A DNA stretch of 64,000 nucleotides from Cellulomonas soli (GTDB lineage Bacteria > Actinomycetota > Actinomycetes > Actinomycetales > Cellulomonadaceae): positions 3,720,001-3,784,000 of the forward strand of contig NZ_JACBZJ010000001.1 of assembly GCF_013409305.1 (NCBI RefSeq), written 5' to 3'. Numbering within the stretch: position 1 is the first letter of the stretch; each line of letters opens with the position of its first letter. Both the position numbers and the translations under genes were made by a program. The notes beneath the pieces are model-generated. The model had not been told where the DNA came from. It saw nothing but the letters and a program-made list of their open reading frames with translations, and did not search any database. Positions 1-7,824 of the stretch are shown piece by piece.

Positions 1-436
<436 letters not shown>

Positions 437-505
437 CGGGTCGCTCGCGCCCAGGTCCACCCACCGACCCGTCCCGCTCTCCCGAACGACACCGATGAGG
501 ACACC

Positions 506-1354
506 GTGCTGAGGATCGCCGTCCCGAACAAGGGCTCGTTGTCCGAGCCCGCCGCCGACATGCTGCGTGAGGCCGGTTACCGGCAGCGCCGCGACAGCCG
601 TGAGCTCGTGCTGCCCGACCCCGACAACGACGTGGAGTTCTTCTTCCTGCGCCCCCGCGACATCGCGGTGTACGTGGGCCAGGGGACCGTCGACGTCGGC
701 ATCACGGGCCGTGACCTGCTGCTCGACTCGGAGTCCTCGGCCACCGAGCACCTGCCCCTGGGCTTCGCGCGCTCGACGTTCCGGTTCGCCGCGGTCGCCG
801 GGTCGATGGACGACGTCCAGCAGATCGACGGGCGCCGGGTCGCCACGTCGTACCCGGTGCTCGTCGGGTCCTACCTGCGGGGCCAGGGCGTCGCTCCGTC
901 GGGTGTGGTGCGGCTCGACGGCGCGGTGGAGACCGCGATCCGTCTGGGTGTCGCAGATGTCATCGCCGATGTCGTCGAGACCGGAACGACGCTGCGGGCC
1001 GCCGGGCTGGAGATCTTCGGCGAGCCCCTGCTGCGGTCCGAGGCGGTGCTGGTGCGCCGCTCCGACGGCGAGGAGCCCGCCGGGCTCGACGTGCTCACGC
1101 GGCGGCTGCAGGGCGTGCTGACCGCGCGCGAGTACGTGCTCATGGACTACGACGTGCCGCTCGCGCAGGTCGAGGCGGCCGTGGCCATCACGCCCGGTCT
1201 GGAGTCGCCCACGGTGTCGCCCCTGCACAACCGCGACTGGGCGGCCGTGCGGGCGATGGTGCGCCGCGCGGACACGAACCGGGTGATGGACGCGTTGTAC
1301 GAGGTGGGTGCGCGCGCGATCCTCGTGACCTCGATCCACGCCTGCCGTCTCTGA
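506..1354 (+). CDS. hisG: ATP phosphoribosyltransferase (long form)
   Basis: A 282-residue HisG, the committed and feedback-regulated enzyme of histidine synthesis, joining ATP and PRPP. It starts with [16 protein letters not shown], carries the [13 protein letters not shown] region and the [19 protein letters not shown] phosphate-binding stretch near residues 150-170, and continues into a C-terminal ACT-like regulatory domain ending [15 protein letters not shown]. That length and domain identify the long, HisZ-independent form. The GTG start is preceded by GAGG five bases upstream. It lies downstream of hisE on the same strand. Confidence 0.96.
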   Translation: MLRIAVPNKGSLSEPAADMLREAGYRQRRDSRELVLPDPDNDVEFFFLRPRDIAVYVGQGTVDVGITGRDLLLDSESSATEHLPLGFARSTFRFAAVAGSMDDVQQIDGRRVATSYPVLVGSYLRGQGVAPSGVVRLDGAVETAIRLGVADVIADVVETGTTLRAAGLEIFGEPLLRSEAVLVRRSDGEEPAGLDVLTRRLQGVLTAREYVLMDYDVPLAQVEAAVAITPGLESPTVSPLHNRDWAAVRAMVRRADTNRVMDALYEVGARAILVTSIHACRL

Positions 1355-1425
1355 CCGGCAGGCCACGATCCGACCGCGAGCCACGCTCTGACCGCAGGCC
1401 CGGCGGACGGCCCGAGGAGGCTCGG

Positions 1426-1911
1426 ATGACGGACGTGACCCCGCCCGCCGGTGGCACCGACGACCGACGTGATCTGCACGCGCCGTTCCGGCCGCGGCTC
1501 GCCCGGGCCGTGACCCTCACGCTGGTCGTCGTCCTGCTCGTGCTGACCGCGGTGCTCGTCGTCGTCCTCCCCGCCGTGATCCCGGACATAACGGCCTCGG
1601 ACCGTGCGGCGTTCGCCGTGGCGGGCGCCGCGTTCGCCTGGTTCTGCTGGCGGCAGGCGAGCGTCGTCGCCCGACCCGACGCCGACGGGCTGACCGTGCG
1701 GAACCTCGTGGTGACACGACGGCTGAGCTGGGCCCAGATCGTCTCGGTGCGCTTCGGTCAGGGGCGCCCGTGGGTGCAGCTCGACCTCGACGACGGCGAC
1801 ACGCTGGCCGTCATGGGGGTGCAGCGCTCGGACGGTGCCCGTGCGGAGCGGGAGGCGCGCAGGCTGGCGACGCTCGTGGCGCTGCACACCGCGACCACCC
1901 AGGACGACTGA
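1426..1911 (+). CDS. PH-domain (bPH6-like) membrane protein
   Basis: A 161-residue protein with two predicted membrane helices near residues 27-48 and 57-75, then a soluble part beginning GLTVRNLVVTRRLSWAQIVSVRFGQG. That pattern is typical of the small bacterial PH-like domain proteins found next to hisG in actinobacteria. The ATG is preceded by GAGGAGG at a five-base spacing, which supports the start. No enzymatic function can be inferred. It may be a membrane-anchored scaffold, but this is a guess from the fold alone. Confidence 0.8.
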   Translation: MTDVTPPAGGTDDRRDLHAPFRPRLARAVTLTLVVVLLVLTAVLVVVLPAVIPDITASDRAAFAVAGAAFAWFCWRQASVVARPDADGLTVRNLVVTRRLSWAQIVSVRFGQGRPWVQLDLDDGDTLAVMGVQRSDGARAEREARRLATLVALHTATTQDD

Positions 1912-1933
1912 GCCGCCCCGACCGTTCGAGCGA

Positions 1934-3100
1934 TCAGTCCAGCAGTGCGACGGCGTGCACCCCGGCGACCGCTGCCGCGAGGAACGCCGCCGGGTCCTGC
2001 TCGAGGCCCCGGCCCATGGTCGAGAGCCGCACCGGCGTCCCGGCGAGCGCGCTGAGCAGGTCCGCGTCGGCGGGCACGTCCACGAGCCTGTGCCTACCGT
2101 GCGGTGCTGCGAGCGCGGCGACCTGGTCGTCGACCCGGCGCCCGAGGGCGTCGAGCCCGCCGTGCGGGTCGGGGTCGAACCGCGGGACCGGGACGTCGGC
2201 GGAGGCCAGCGCGACGCGCCCGTACGCGGTCAGGGAGTGGTGGGAGACGCCGAGGTGCCGTTCGCGCAGGTCGGCGCCGGAGACGCGCAGCGAGGCGACC
2301 GCCCGCCCACCGAGCGTGGCGGAGGCGTTGACCGCCTCCCCGGCCGCCACTCCCGAGAACCCCCAGCGGGTACCCGTGCCGAGGTTCCCGGGTCCCTGGG
2401 CGACGACGACCAGGTCGGCGCCGACGACGTGCCGGGCGGTGAGCAGACCGGTGTGCACGGTGACCGCCTCGAGGTCGCCGCCGAACGACTGGCCGGTGGT
2501 GATGCACGCCTCGACCCATCCGGACGAGCGCAGCCCGGCGACGGTGCGGGAGAACCAGGCGGGCAGCGCCCCGCCGTCGGTCATGACGTAGGCGACGCGG
2601 GGGACCGGGCGTCCGGCACGCGCGGCGGCGAAGCGGGCGCCCGCGACGATCGCGGGGAGCGCCGAGTGCAGGTCGGCCACGACGACGGGCATCCCGGCCA
2701 GGTCGTCGGCGTCGCGCAGCACCTCGTGGTGCGTGGACTCCTGGTCGTCGACGCCCAGGACCATGGCCTGCAGCGGCGTGTAGCGGGCCTTGACGAGATG
2801 CCCCGGCCCTGCCGGCGGGTCGGCCGGCAGCGCGTCGGTGCGCGCCACGACGAGCGCGTACCCGCCGGTTCCGAGCCCTCGGGCCTGGGCCGAGACGTTG
2901 AGCAGCACCCGGGCGCCGACACCGATCTCCCCGACCAGCTCGGGGTACGCCAGGGCACGCACGGTCCCAGGCAGCACCGGTGCGGTCTCGGTGGGCCCGG
3001 TACCCGTGCCAGGGACGGGCTCGAGCTCGACCGTCAGCTCGGCGGCGCCCGGCCAGGTGGCTCCGAGCGACACCACGACACCTGCACGCCACGTGATCAC
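1934..3100 (-). CDS. DUF3866 family protein
   Basis: A 388-residue actinobacterial protein that I recognise as DUF3866. It begins MITWRAGVVVSLGATWPG from a GTG at 3100 and contains YVMTDGGALPAWFSRTV, TGQSFGGDLEAVTVHTGL and LGVSHHSLTAYGRVAL. The reading frame stays open further upstream, but that part is antisense to pafB and has no conserved start, so I begin at 3100. Its start lies 33 bp from the divergent pafB start, suggesting back-to-back promoters. The family has no established biochemical role; the conserved Gly/Asp loops suggest nucleotide or sugar binding, as an inference only. Confidence 0.85.
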   Translation of the reverse strand: MITWRAGVVVSLGATWPGAAELTVELEPVPGTGTGPTETAPVLPGTVRALAYPELVGEIGVGARVLLNVSAQARGLGTGGYALVVARTDALPADPPAGPGHLVKARYTPLQAMVLGVDDQESTHHEVLRDADDLAGMPVVVADLHSALPAIVAGARFAAARAGRPVPRVAYVMTDGGALPAWFSRTVAGLRSSGWVEACITTGQSFGGDLEAVTVHTGLLTARHVVGADLVVVAQGPGNLGTGTRWGFSGVAAGEAVNASATLGGRAVASLRVSGADLRERHLGVSHHSLTAYGRVALASADVPVPRFDPDPHGGLDALGRRVDDQVAALAAPHGRHRLVDVPADADLLSALAGTPVRLSTMGRGLEQDPAAFLAAAVAGVHAVALLD

Positions 3101-3120
3101 CCGGACACGGTACCGGCCGC

Positions 3121-3126
3121 TACGGT
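3121..3126 (+). promoter_or_regulatory. -10 box for leaderless pafB
   Basis: TACGGT ends seven bases before the pafB ATG and there is no purine-rich ribosome-binding site between them. This fits transcription starting at or next to the ATG, the leaderless arrangement common in actinobacteria. Confidence 0.6.
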
Positions 3127-3133
3127 GGAGCCG

Positions 3134-4216
3134 ATGGCCGCCCAGATCCCCCCCGCCGAGCGCCTGCTGAACCTCGTGATCGCCCTGGTCAACACCGCGG
3201 GCCGGATGACGAAGGAGCAGGTGCGCGCGAGCGTCTCCGGGTACGGGGACGCGCCGAGCGACGACGCGTTCGAGAGGATGTTCGAGCGCGACAAGGACAC
3301 GCTGCGTGACCTGGGCGTGCCGATCCTCACGGTGACAGGTGCGCACGGCGACGACATCGGCTACCGGATCGACCAGGACGCCTACGCCCTGCCGCCGCTC
3401 GAGCTGACTCCCGCCGAGCTCGGTGTGCTCGCGTTGGCCGCCCAGTTCTGGCAGGACCAGGCCCTGCGCACGGACACCTCGCGCGCACTGACCAAGCTGC
3501 GCGCCGCGGGAGAGGGGCCCGAGTCGACCGACCTGGTGGCGGGACTCGCCCCGCGCGTGCGCGCTGCGGGAGGCGCGTTGTCCCCGCTGGTGGACGCCGT
3601 GCAGGCCCGTCAGGCCGTGCGGTTCACCTATCGCGCCGCGAGTACCGGCCAGGTCCGCGACCGCACCGTCGAGCCGTGGCAGCTGCTGACCCGCCGTGGC
3701 GGCTGGGTGCTCGTCGGCTTCGACCGGGACCGCGCCGCGAGCCGCTCGTTCCGGCTGAGCCGTATCGAGGGCAAGGTGCGGGTCGTGGGCGAGCCCGGAC
3801 AGGTGGTGCCGCCGACTCGGGAGGCGCTCGAGGCCGTGCTGGCCTCCTGGGCCTCGGGCGAGGAACGGGTGGCCACCCTCGCCGTTCTGCCCGAGCGGGC
3901 GGGTGCCACGCGCGCACGCTCCGTCGCTGCGCCCGACGGCTCGCCCGACCCGGGGCAGGATCCCGCGCTCGGCGGGCTGCTGGCGCACCGGGACGTGCTG
4001 CACGTGCCGTACCGGTCGACGTGGGAGCTGGCCGAGGAGCTCGTCGGTTACGGCGACGCGGTCGTGGTGCTGGACCCGCCGGCCCTGCGTGAGACGGTCC
4101 TGCGCCTGCTGCGGGTCGCGTCGACGTTCGACCGGGACGCCCGATCGGGACCGGCGGGATCAGGACCGACGGGGTCGGGACCGACGGGAGCGGGGCAGGT
4201 GGTCGGTCGTGGCTGA
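3134..4216 (+). CDS. pafB: WYL-domain transcriptional activator PafB
   Basis: A 360-residue regulator with an N-terminal winged helix (ERLLNLVIALVNTAGRMTKEQV, residues 8-30) and a WYL domain around residues 150-230 (VRFTYRA...RTVEPWQLLTRRGGWVLVGFDRDR). In mycobacteria PafB and PafC together activate a LexA-independent DNA-damage response. The C-terminus is rich in Gly/Thr/Ser repeats (GPAGSGPTGSGPTGAG), which look like a disordered tail. Its stop codon lies eight bases inside pafC, so the two are translationally coupled. The start is fixed by the leaderless promoter at 3121. Confidence 0.9.
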   Translation: MAAQIPPAERLLNLVIALVNTAGRMTKEQVRASVSGYGDAPSDDAFERMFERDKDTLRDLGVPILTVTGAHGDDIGYRIDQDAYALPPLELTPAELGVLALAAQFWQDQALRTDTSRALTKLRAAGEGPESTDLVAGLAPRVRAAGGALSPLVDAVQARQAVRFTYRAASTGQVRDRTVEPWQLLTRRGGWVLVGFDRDRAASRSFRLSRIEGKVRVVGEPGQVVPPTREALEAVLASWASGEERVATLAVLPERAGATRARSVAAPDGSPDPGQDPALGGLLAHRDVLHVPYRSTWELAEELVGYGDAVVVLDPPALRETVLRLLRVASTFDRDARSGPAGSGPTGSGPTGAGQVVGRG

Positions 4217-5243
4217 GCGGGCGAGCGAGAGGCTGCTGCGGCTGCTCGGCATGGTCGCGTACCTGGACGGGCGCAGCGGGGTGCCGATCGAGGTCGTCGC
4301 GGAGCAGTTCGGTGTGAGCGCCGAGCAGGTGATGAGCGACATCGACACCCTCTGGGTGACGGGCACCCCGGGGTACTTCCCGTACGACCTCATCGACTTC
4401 GACGCCGACTCGTACGAGCAGGGGGTCGTGCGACTGACCGAGTCGCGTGGGCTGACCCGGCCCCTGCGGCTGGGGACGCGCGAGGCCGTCGCCCTGGTCG
4501 CGGCACTGCGGGCGATGCAGTCGGCGCTCGCCCCCGGGCTCGACCCCGAACGCGCCGCGGTCCTCGCGAGCGTGCTGGACAAGCTCACCGCCGCGACCGG
4601 GGACGCCGCGGCGGCGGTCGACGTCCAGCTGGCCCTCGACGGCGCCCCGCAGGTCGTGGCGGCGCTCGGTGCAGCCCTGCAACGCCGGCGACGCCTGCGC
4701 ATCCGGTACGTCGACGCCTCCGACGTGACGACCGAGAGGGACGTGGACCCGCTGCGGCTGGTCACCGGGGACGAGCGTTCGTACCTGCTGGCCTGGTGCC
4801 TGCGCGCCGGGGGCGAGCGCATGTTCCGGGTCGACCGGGTGGTCGAGGCGCACGTGCTCGACGAGCCCGTGCAGGAGCACCTCGTGGAGAGGGGCGCCGA
4901 GGAGTTCCGTCCGGACCCGCGAGGCGAGCTCGTGACGCTGCACCTGCGCAGCCGCGGTCGCTGGGTCGCCGAGTCGACCCCGGTGGAGGCCGTCCGCAAC
5001 CACGGCGACGGCTCGTTCGAGGTCGACCTGCGGGTGACCCAGCCGGCTTGGCTGCGGCACCTGGTGCTGCAGGTCGCCGAGGACGTCGTGGAGGCGCATC
5101 CCGCCCGTGTCGCGGCGGAGGTCGCCCGGTCCGCCCGGGCGGCGCTGGCGGCCTACGGCCCGTTGGCGGGCCCGGGCACTCAGCCAGGCGACCTCGGCGC
5201 TGACCTGGTGCCCGACGCGCAGGTGCCCGGGCAGCCCGGCTAG
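4209..5243 (+). CDS. pafC: WYL-domain transcriptional activator PafC
   Basis: A 344-residue partner of PafB with the same plan: N-terminal helix-turn-helix (SERLLRLLGMVAYLDGRSGVPIEVVAEQFGVS) and a WYL domain near residues 160-230 (RLRIRYVDASDV...VDPLRLVTGDERSYLLAWC). The GTG at 4209 overlaps the end of pafB by eight bases. In mycobacteria the pair acts as a heterodimer controlling DNA-repair genes. The order pafB-pafC-tatA-tatC-helY is the same as in Mycobacterium, which supports orthology. Confidence 0.92.
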   Translation: MAERASERLLRLLGMVAYLDGRSGVPIEVVAEQFGVSAEQVMSDIDTLWVTGTPGYFPYDLIDFDADSYEQGVVRLTESRGLTRPLRLGTREAVALVAALRAMQSALAPGLDPERAAVLASVLDKLTAATGDAAAAVDVQLALDGAPQVVAALGAALQRRRRLRIRYVDASDVTTERDVDPLRLVTGDERSYLLAWCLRAGGERMFRVDRVVEAHVLDEPVQEHLVERGAEEFRPDPRGELVTLHLRSRGRWVAESTPVEAVRNHGDGSFEVDLRVTQPAWLRHLVLQVAEDVVEAHPARVAAEVARSARAALAAYGPLAGPGTQPGDLGADLVPDAQVPGQPG

Positions 5244-5246
5244 GGT
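5241..5246 (+). promoter_or_regulatory. -10 box for leaderless small membrane protein
   Basis: TAGGGT ends six bases before the GTG at 5253, the same geometry as at the other leaderless starts in this window. It also overlaps the TAG stop of pafC. Confidence 0.55.
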
Positions 5247-5252
5247 GGCGCG

Positions 5253-5582
5253 GTGCTCTGGTTCAGCGTGTGGGCGGTGCTCGTCGTGGGCACCCTCGTC
5301 GGCGCGTGGTTCCTGCTGCGCAGCCTGTGGCGGTCGGCGCGCGCACTGATGGACGAGCTCGGGCGTGCCTCGCGGGTGCTGGCAGAGCTGGCCGACAAGG
5401 CCGAGGAGCTGCGCCGGGTCAGCGATGCGCAAGCAGAGCCGATCGTGCCGACGCTGTTCGCCGACAAGGCCGAGCTCCAGGCCCGCCTCGCACACCTGCG
5501 TGAGGCCCGCGAGGCGCGCAAGGACGCACGGTGGGAACGCGACGAGGCGACACGGGAGCGTTGGCGCGCGGTCTGGCGCTGA
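5253..5582 (+). CDS. small single-pass membrane protein with charged helix
   Basis: A 109-residue protein with one N-terminal membrane helix (WFSVWAVLVVGTLVGAWFLL, residues 3-22) followed by a long, highly charged and probably helical tail (FADKAELQARLAHLREAREARK). It sits between pafC and tatA, where short hypothetical membrane proteins are common in actinobacteria. I do not recognise a named family. The topology resembles DUF948-type or YtxH-type proteins. The GTG start is supported by the TAGGGT box six bases upstream. Confidence 0.7.
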   Translation: MLWFSVWAVLVVGTLVGAWFLLRSLWRSARALMDELGRASRVLAELADKAEELRRVSDAQAEPIVPTLFADKAELQARLAHLREAREARKDARWERDEATRERWRAVWR

Positions 5583-5632
5583 TCGGCGTGCGAAGGAGCG
5601 CCCTGATGTCCAGGAGCGTCACGTGCCGCGGC

Positions 5633-5638
5633 TACTAT
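5633..5638 (+). promoter_or_regulatory. -10 box upstream of tatA
   Basis: TACTAT lies 38 bp before the tatA ATG. A purine-rich GAGGGAG site between the two makes this a conventional leadered promoter rather than a leaderless one. Confidence 0.5.
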
Positions 5639-5675
5639 CAGTCGTCCCGATAGGCGCGAGGGAGAACTGCCCCAC

Positions 5676-5990
5676 ATGAACGCTCTGAAGCCGTGGCACA
5701 TCATCGTCCTGCTGATCGTCATCATCCTGCTGTTCGGGGCGAACCGGCTCCCTGACCTGGCCAAGAGCCTGGGTCAGTCGCTGAAGATCTTCAAGGCCGA
5801 GGTCAAGGACCTGACAGCCGACGACAAGCCTGCGCCGACGGTCCCCGTGACGCCTGCCGCACCCGCGGCGCCCGCGCCCGCGGCACCGGCGGCTGAGGCC
5901 CCGGCCGCCCCGCCGACCCCCGCGCAACCGGGGACGACCGGCCCGGACGACGCGTCCGACGCCGGGAGCGGCACGGCGCCCCGGGCCTGA
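5676..5990 (+). CDS. tatA: Sec-independent translocase subunit TatA
   Basis: A 104-residue protein with one membrane helix (HIIVLLIVIILLFGANRLPDLAKSLGQS) and the TatA signature FGANRLPDLAKSLGQSLKIFK leading into an amphipathic helix. The rest is an Ala/Pro-rich soluble tail. TatA oligomerises to form the passage for folded proteins of the twin-arginine pathway in the cytoplasmic membrane. It is followed six bases later by tatC. A separate tatB is not present in this window. Confidence 0.96.
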   Translation: MNALKPWHIIVLLIVIILLFGANRLPDLAKSLGQSLKIFKAEVKDLTADDKPAPTVPVTPAAPAAPAPAAPAAEAPAAPPTPAQPGTTGPDDASDAGSGTAPRA

Positions 5991-5996
5991 GCCCCC

Positions 5997-6842
5997 GTGA
6001 CCAGCACGCGCCGCGGGGGTGATCCCGGTGGTCGGATGCCGCTGCGCGCGCACCTCGTCGAGCTGCGGCGACGGGTCTTCCTCGCCGCGCTCGGCATCGC
6101 CGTCGGGGCCGTCGTGGGCTGGTTCGTCTACGACCCGGTCTTCGCTGCGCTCCAGCGCCCTCTCATGGTCGTCTCGGACGATCGGGACGGCCTGATCGCG
6201 CTCAACTTCGCCGGGGTCGCGACGTCGTTCGACATGCGCCTCAAGGTGTCGTTCTTCCTCGGCGTGATCATCTCGAGCCCGTGGTGGCTCTACCACCTGT
6301 GGGCCTTCATCACCCCGGGGCTCACTCGCAAGGAGCGGGCCTACGCCTTCGGGTTCATCGGTGCGGCCGTGCCGCTGTTCCTCGCCGGCGCGGGGATGGC
6401 GTGGTGGGTGCTGCCGAACGCGGTGGCCATCCTCACGGAGTTCACGCCGGAGGGTGCGACCAACCTCATCGATGCGCAGACGTACCTCAGCTTCGTCATG
6501 CGGATGATCCTGGCGTTCGGTCTGGCCTTCCTGCTGCCGGTCATCATGGTCGCGCTCAACCTGGCCGGGCTGGTCCGTGCCCGGACGTGGGCCCGCGGCT
6601 GGCGGTGGGCCGTGCTGCTCGCCTTCGTGTTCTCCGCGGTCATGACCCCCACGCCGGACGCCATCACGATGATCGTGCTGGCCCTGCCGATCTGCGTGCT
6701 GTACTTCGTCGCTCTCGGTCTCTCGTTCGTGCACGACCGACGGGTCGACGCCCGCCGCGTGGCCGCGGGGCTGCCACGGCTCGACGGAACCGAGGTCGAC
6801 GCGGGGACCGACAAGGCCGACCAGACCGAGGACCGCGCGTGA
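5997..6842 (+). CDS. tatC: Sec-independent translocase subunit TatC
   Basis: A 281-residue polytopic membrane protein with the TatC hallmarks: MPLRAHLVELRRRVFLAALGIAVG near the N-terminus, then FITPGLTRKERAYAFGF and FGLAFLLPVIMVALNLAGLV. It recognises twin-arginine signal peptides and recruits TatA. The GTG start follows tatA by six bases, and the TGA stop overlaps the GTG of the next gene, indicating one operon. The soluble C-terminal tail is charged. Confidence 0.97.
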   Translation: MTSTRRGGDPGGRMPLRAHLVELRRRVFLAALGIAVGAVVGWFVYDPVFAALQRPLMVVSDDRDGLIALNFAGVATSFDMRLKVSFFLGVIISSPWWLYHLWAFITPGLTRKERAYAFGFIGAAVPLFLAGAGMAWWVLPNAVAILTEFTPEGATNLIDAQTYLSFVMRMILAFGLAFLLPVIMVALNLAGLVRARTWARGWRWAVLLAFVFSAVMTPTPDAITMIVLALPICVLYFVALGLSFVHDRRVDARRVAAGLPRLDGTEVDAGTDKADQTEDRA

Positions 6843-7753
6843 GTCACCTGGGTCTCGTGGTCAACCCGACCGCAGGCCAGGGGCGTGGCACGGCCGTCGG
6901 ACGCCAGGTGCGGGCACTGCTCGAGGCCGAGGGGCACAGGGTCGAGGACCTGTCGGCCCCCACCATCGCCCTGGCGTCGGAGCGCGCGAGGGCCGCCGCC
7001 GTGCACGGGCTCGACGCGCTCGTCGTCGTCGGCGGCGACGGCATGGTGCACCTCGGGGCGAACGTGGCGGTCGGGACCGAGCTGCCGCTGGGGATCGTGC
7101 CCGCGGGGACGGGCAACGACATCGCCCGGGCGCTGGGCCTCCCACGCTCGGACGTGCGGGCCGCCGTGGCACGCATCGACGCGGGCCTGGCGGCCGGGCC
7201 CCGGCACGTCGACGCGGTCCGTGTCGGCACACCGGACCACGGTGCCCACGAGTGGTACGTCGGCGTGCTCTCGTGCGGGCTCGACGCTGCGGTCAACGCC
7301 CGGGCGAACACGCTGCGCTGGCCGTCGGGATCGGCCAGGTACGTGCGCGCGGTGGCCGCCGAGCTCGGCGGGTTCCGCCCGTACGGGTACCGGCTGACCC
7401 TGGACGACATGGTGTGGGAGTCGGCCGGCACGCTCGTCGCCGTCGCGAACGCACCGTGGATCGGCGGCGGCCTGCACATCGCACCGGACGCCGTCCTCGA
7501 CGACGGCCTGCTCGACGTGGTGGTGGCGGGACCGTTCACGCGGTCCGGGGCGGTCCGCATCTTCCCGAGCATCTACCGCGGCAAGCACGTGCGGCATCCC
7601 GCCGTCGACGTGTTCCGGACCCGGTCGATCCTCATCGAACCCGTCGACGCGCTCGGTGCGACCCCGCCACCGGCGTTCGCCGACGGGGAGCACATCGGCC
7701 CGGTGCCGCTGCGTGCCCAGGTCGTCCCCGGCGCGCTGGCCGTGCTCGCCTGA
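6839..7753 (+). CDS. diacylglycerol/lipid kinase family protein
   Basis: A 304-residue member of the DagK/YegS lipid kinase family. Visible are the N-terminal LGLVVNPTAGQGRG, the glycine-rich VVVGGDGMVHLGANV nucleotide loop (GGDG near residue 62) and PLGIVPAGTGNDIARALGLP. Members phosphorylate diacylglycerol or related lipids using ATP. It starts with a GTG overlapping the tatC stop (GTGA). The exact lipid substrate cannot be told from the sequence. Confidence 0.92.
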   Translation: MSHLGLVVNPTAGQGRGTAVGRQVRALLEAEGHRVEDLSAPTIALASERARAAAVHGLDALVVVGGDGMVHLGANVAVGTELPLGIVPAGTGNDIARALGLPRSDVRAAVARIDAGLAAGPRHVDAVRVGTPDHGAHEWYVGVLSCGLDAAVNARANTLRWPSGSARYVRAVAAELGGFRPYGYRLTLDDMVWESAGTLVAVANAPWIGGGLHIAPDAVLDDGLLDVVVAGPFTRSGAVRIFPSIYRGKHVRHPAVDVFRTRSILIEPVDALGATPPPAFADGEHIGPVPLRAQVVPGALAVLA

Positions 7754-7812
7754 GACCCGGCCGACACCGGCGCCCGAGCACGGCGGACAGCGGGGAGCTC
7801 ACGGTCGCGACC

Positions 7813-7818
7813 TAGGGT
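7813..7818 (+). promoter_or_regulatory. -10 box for leaderless helY
   Basis: TAGGGT lies directly before a GTG at 7819 and six bases before a second in-frame GTG at 7825. The spacing favours the second GTG as the true, leaderless start. Confidence 0.55.
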
Positions 7819-7824
7819 GTGCGT

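Noticed and set aside
3101..4003. Upstream extension of the DUF3866 gene
   Set aside because: It runs antisense through pafB, and the conserved protein begins at the GTG at 3100.
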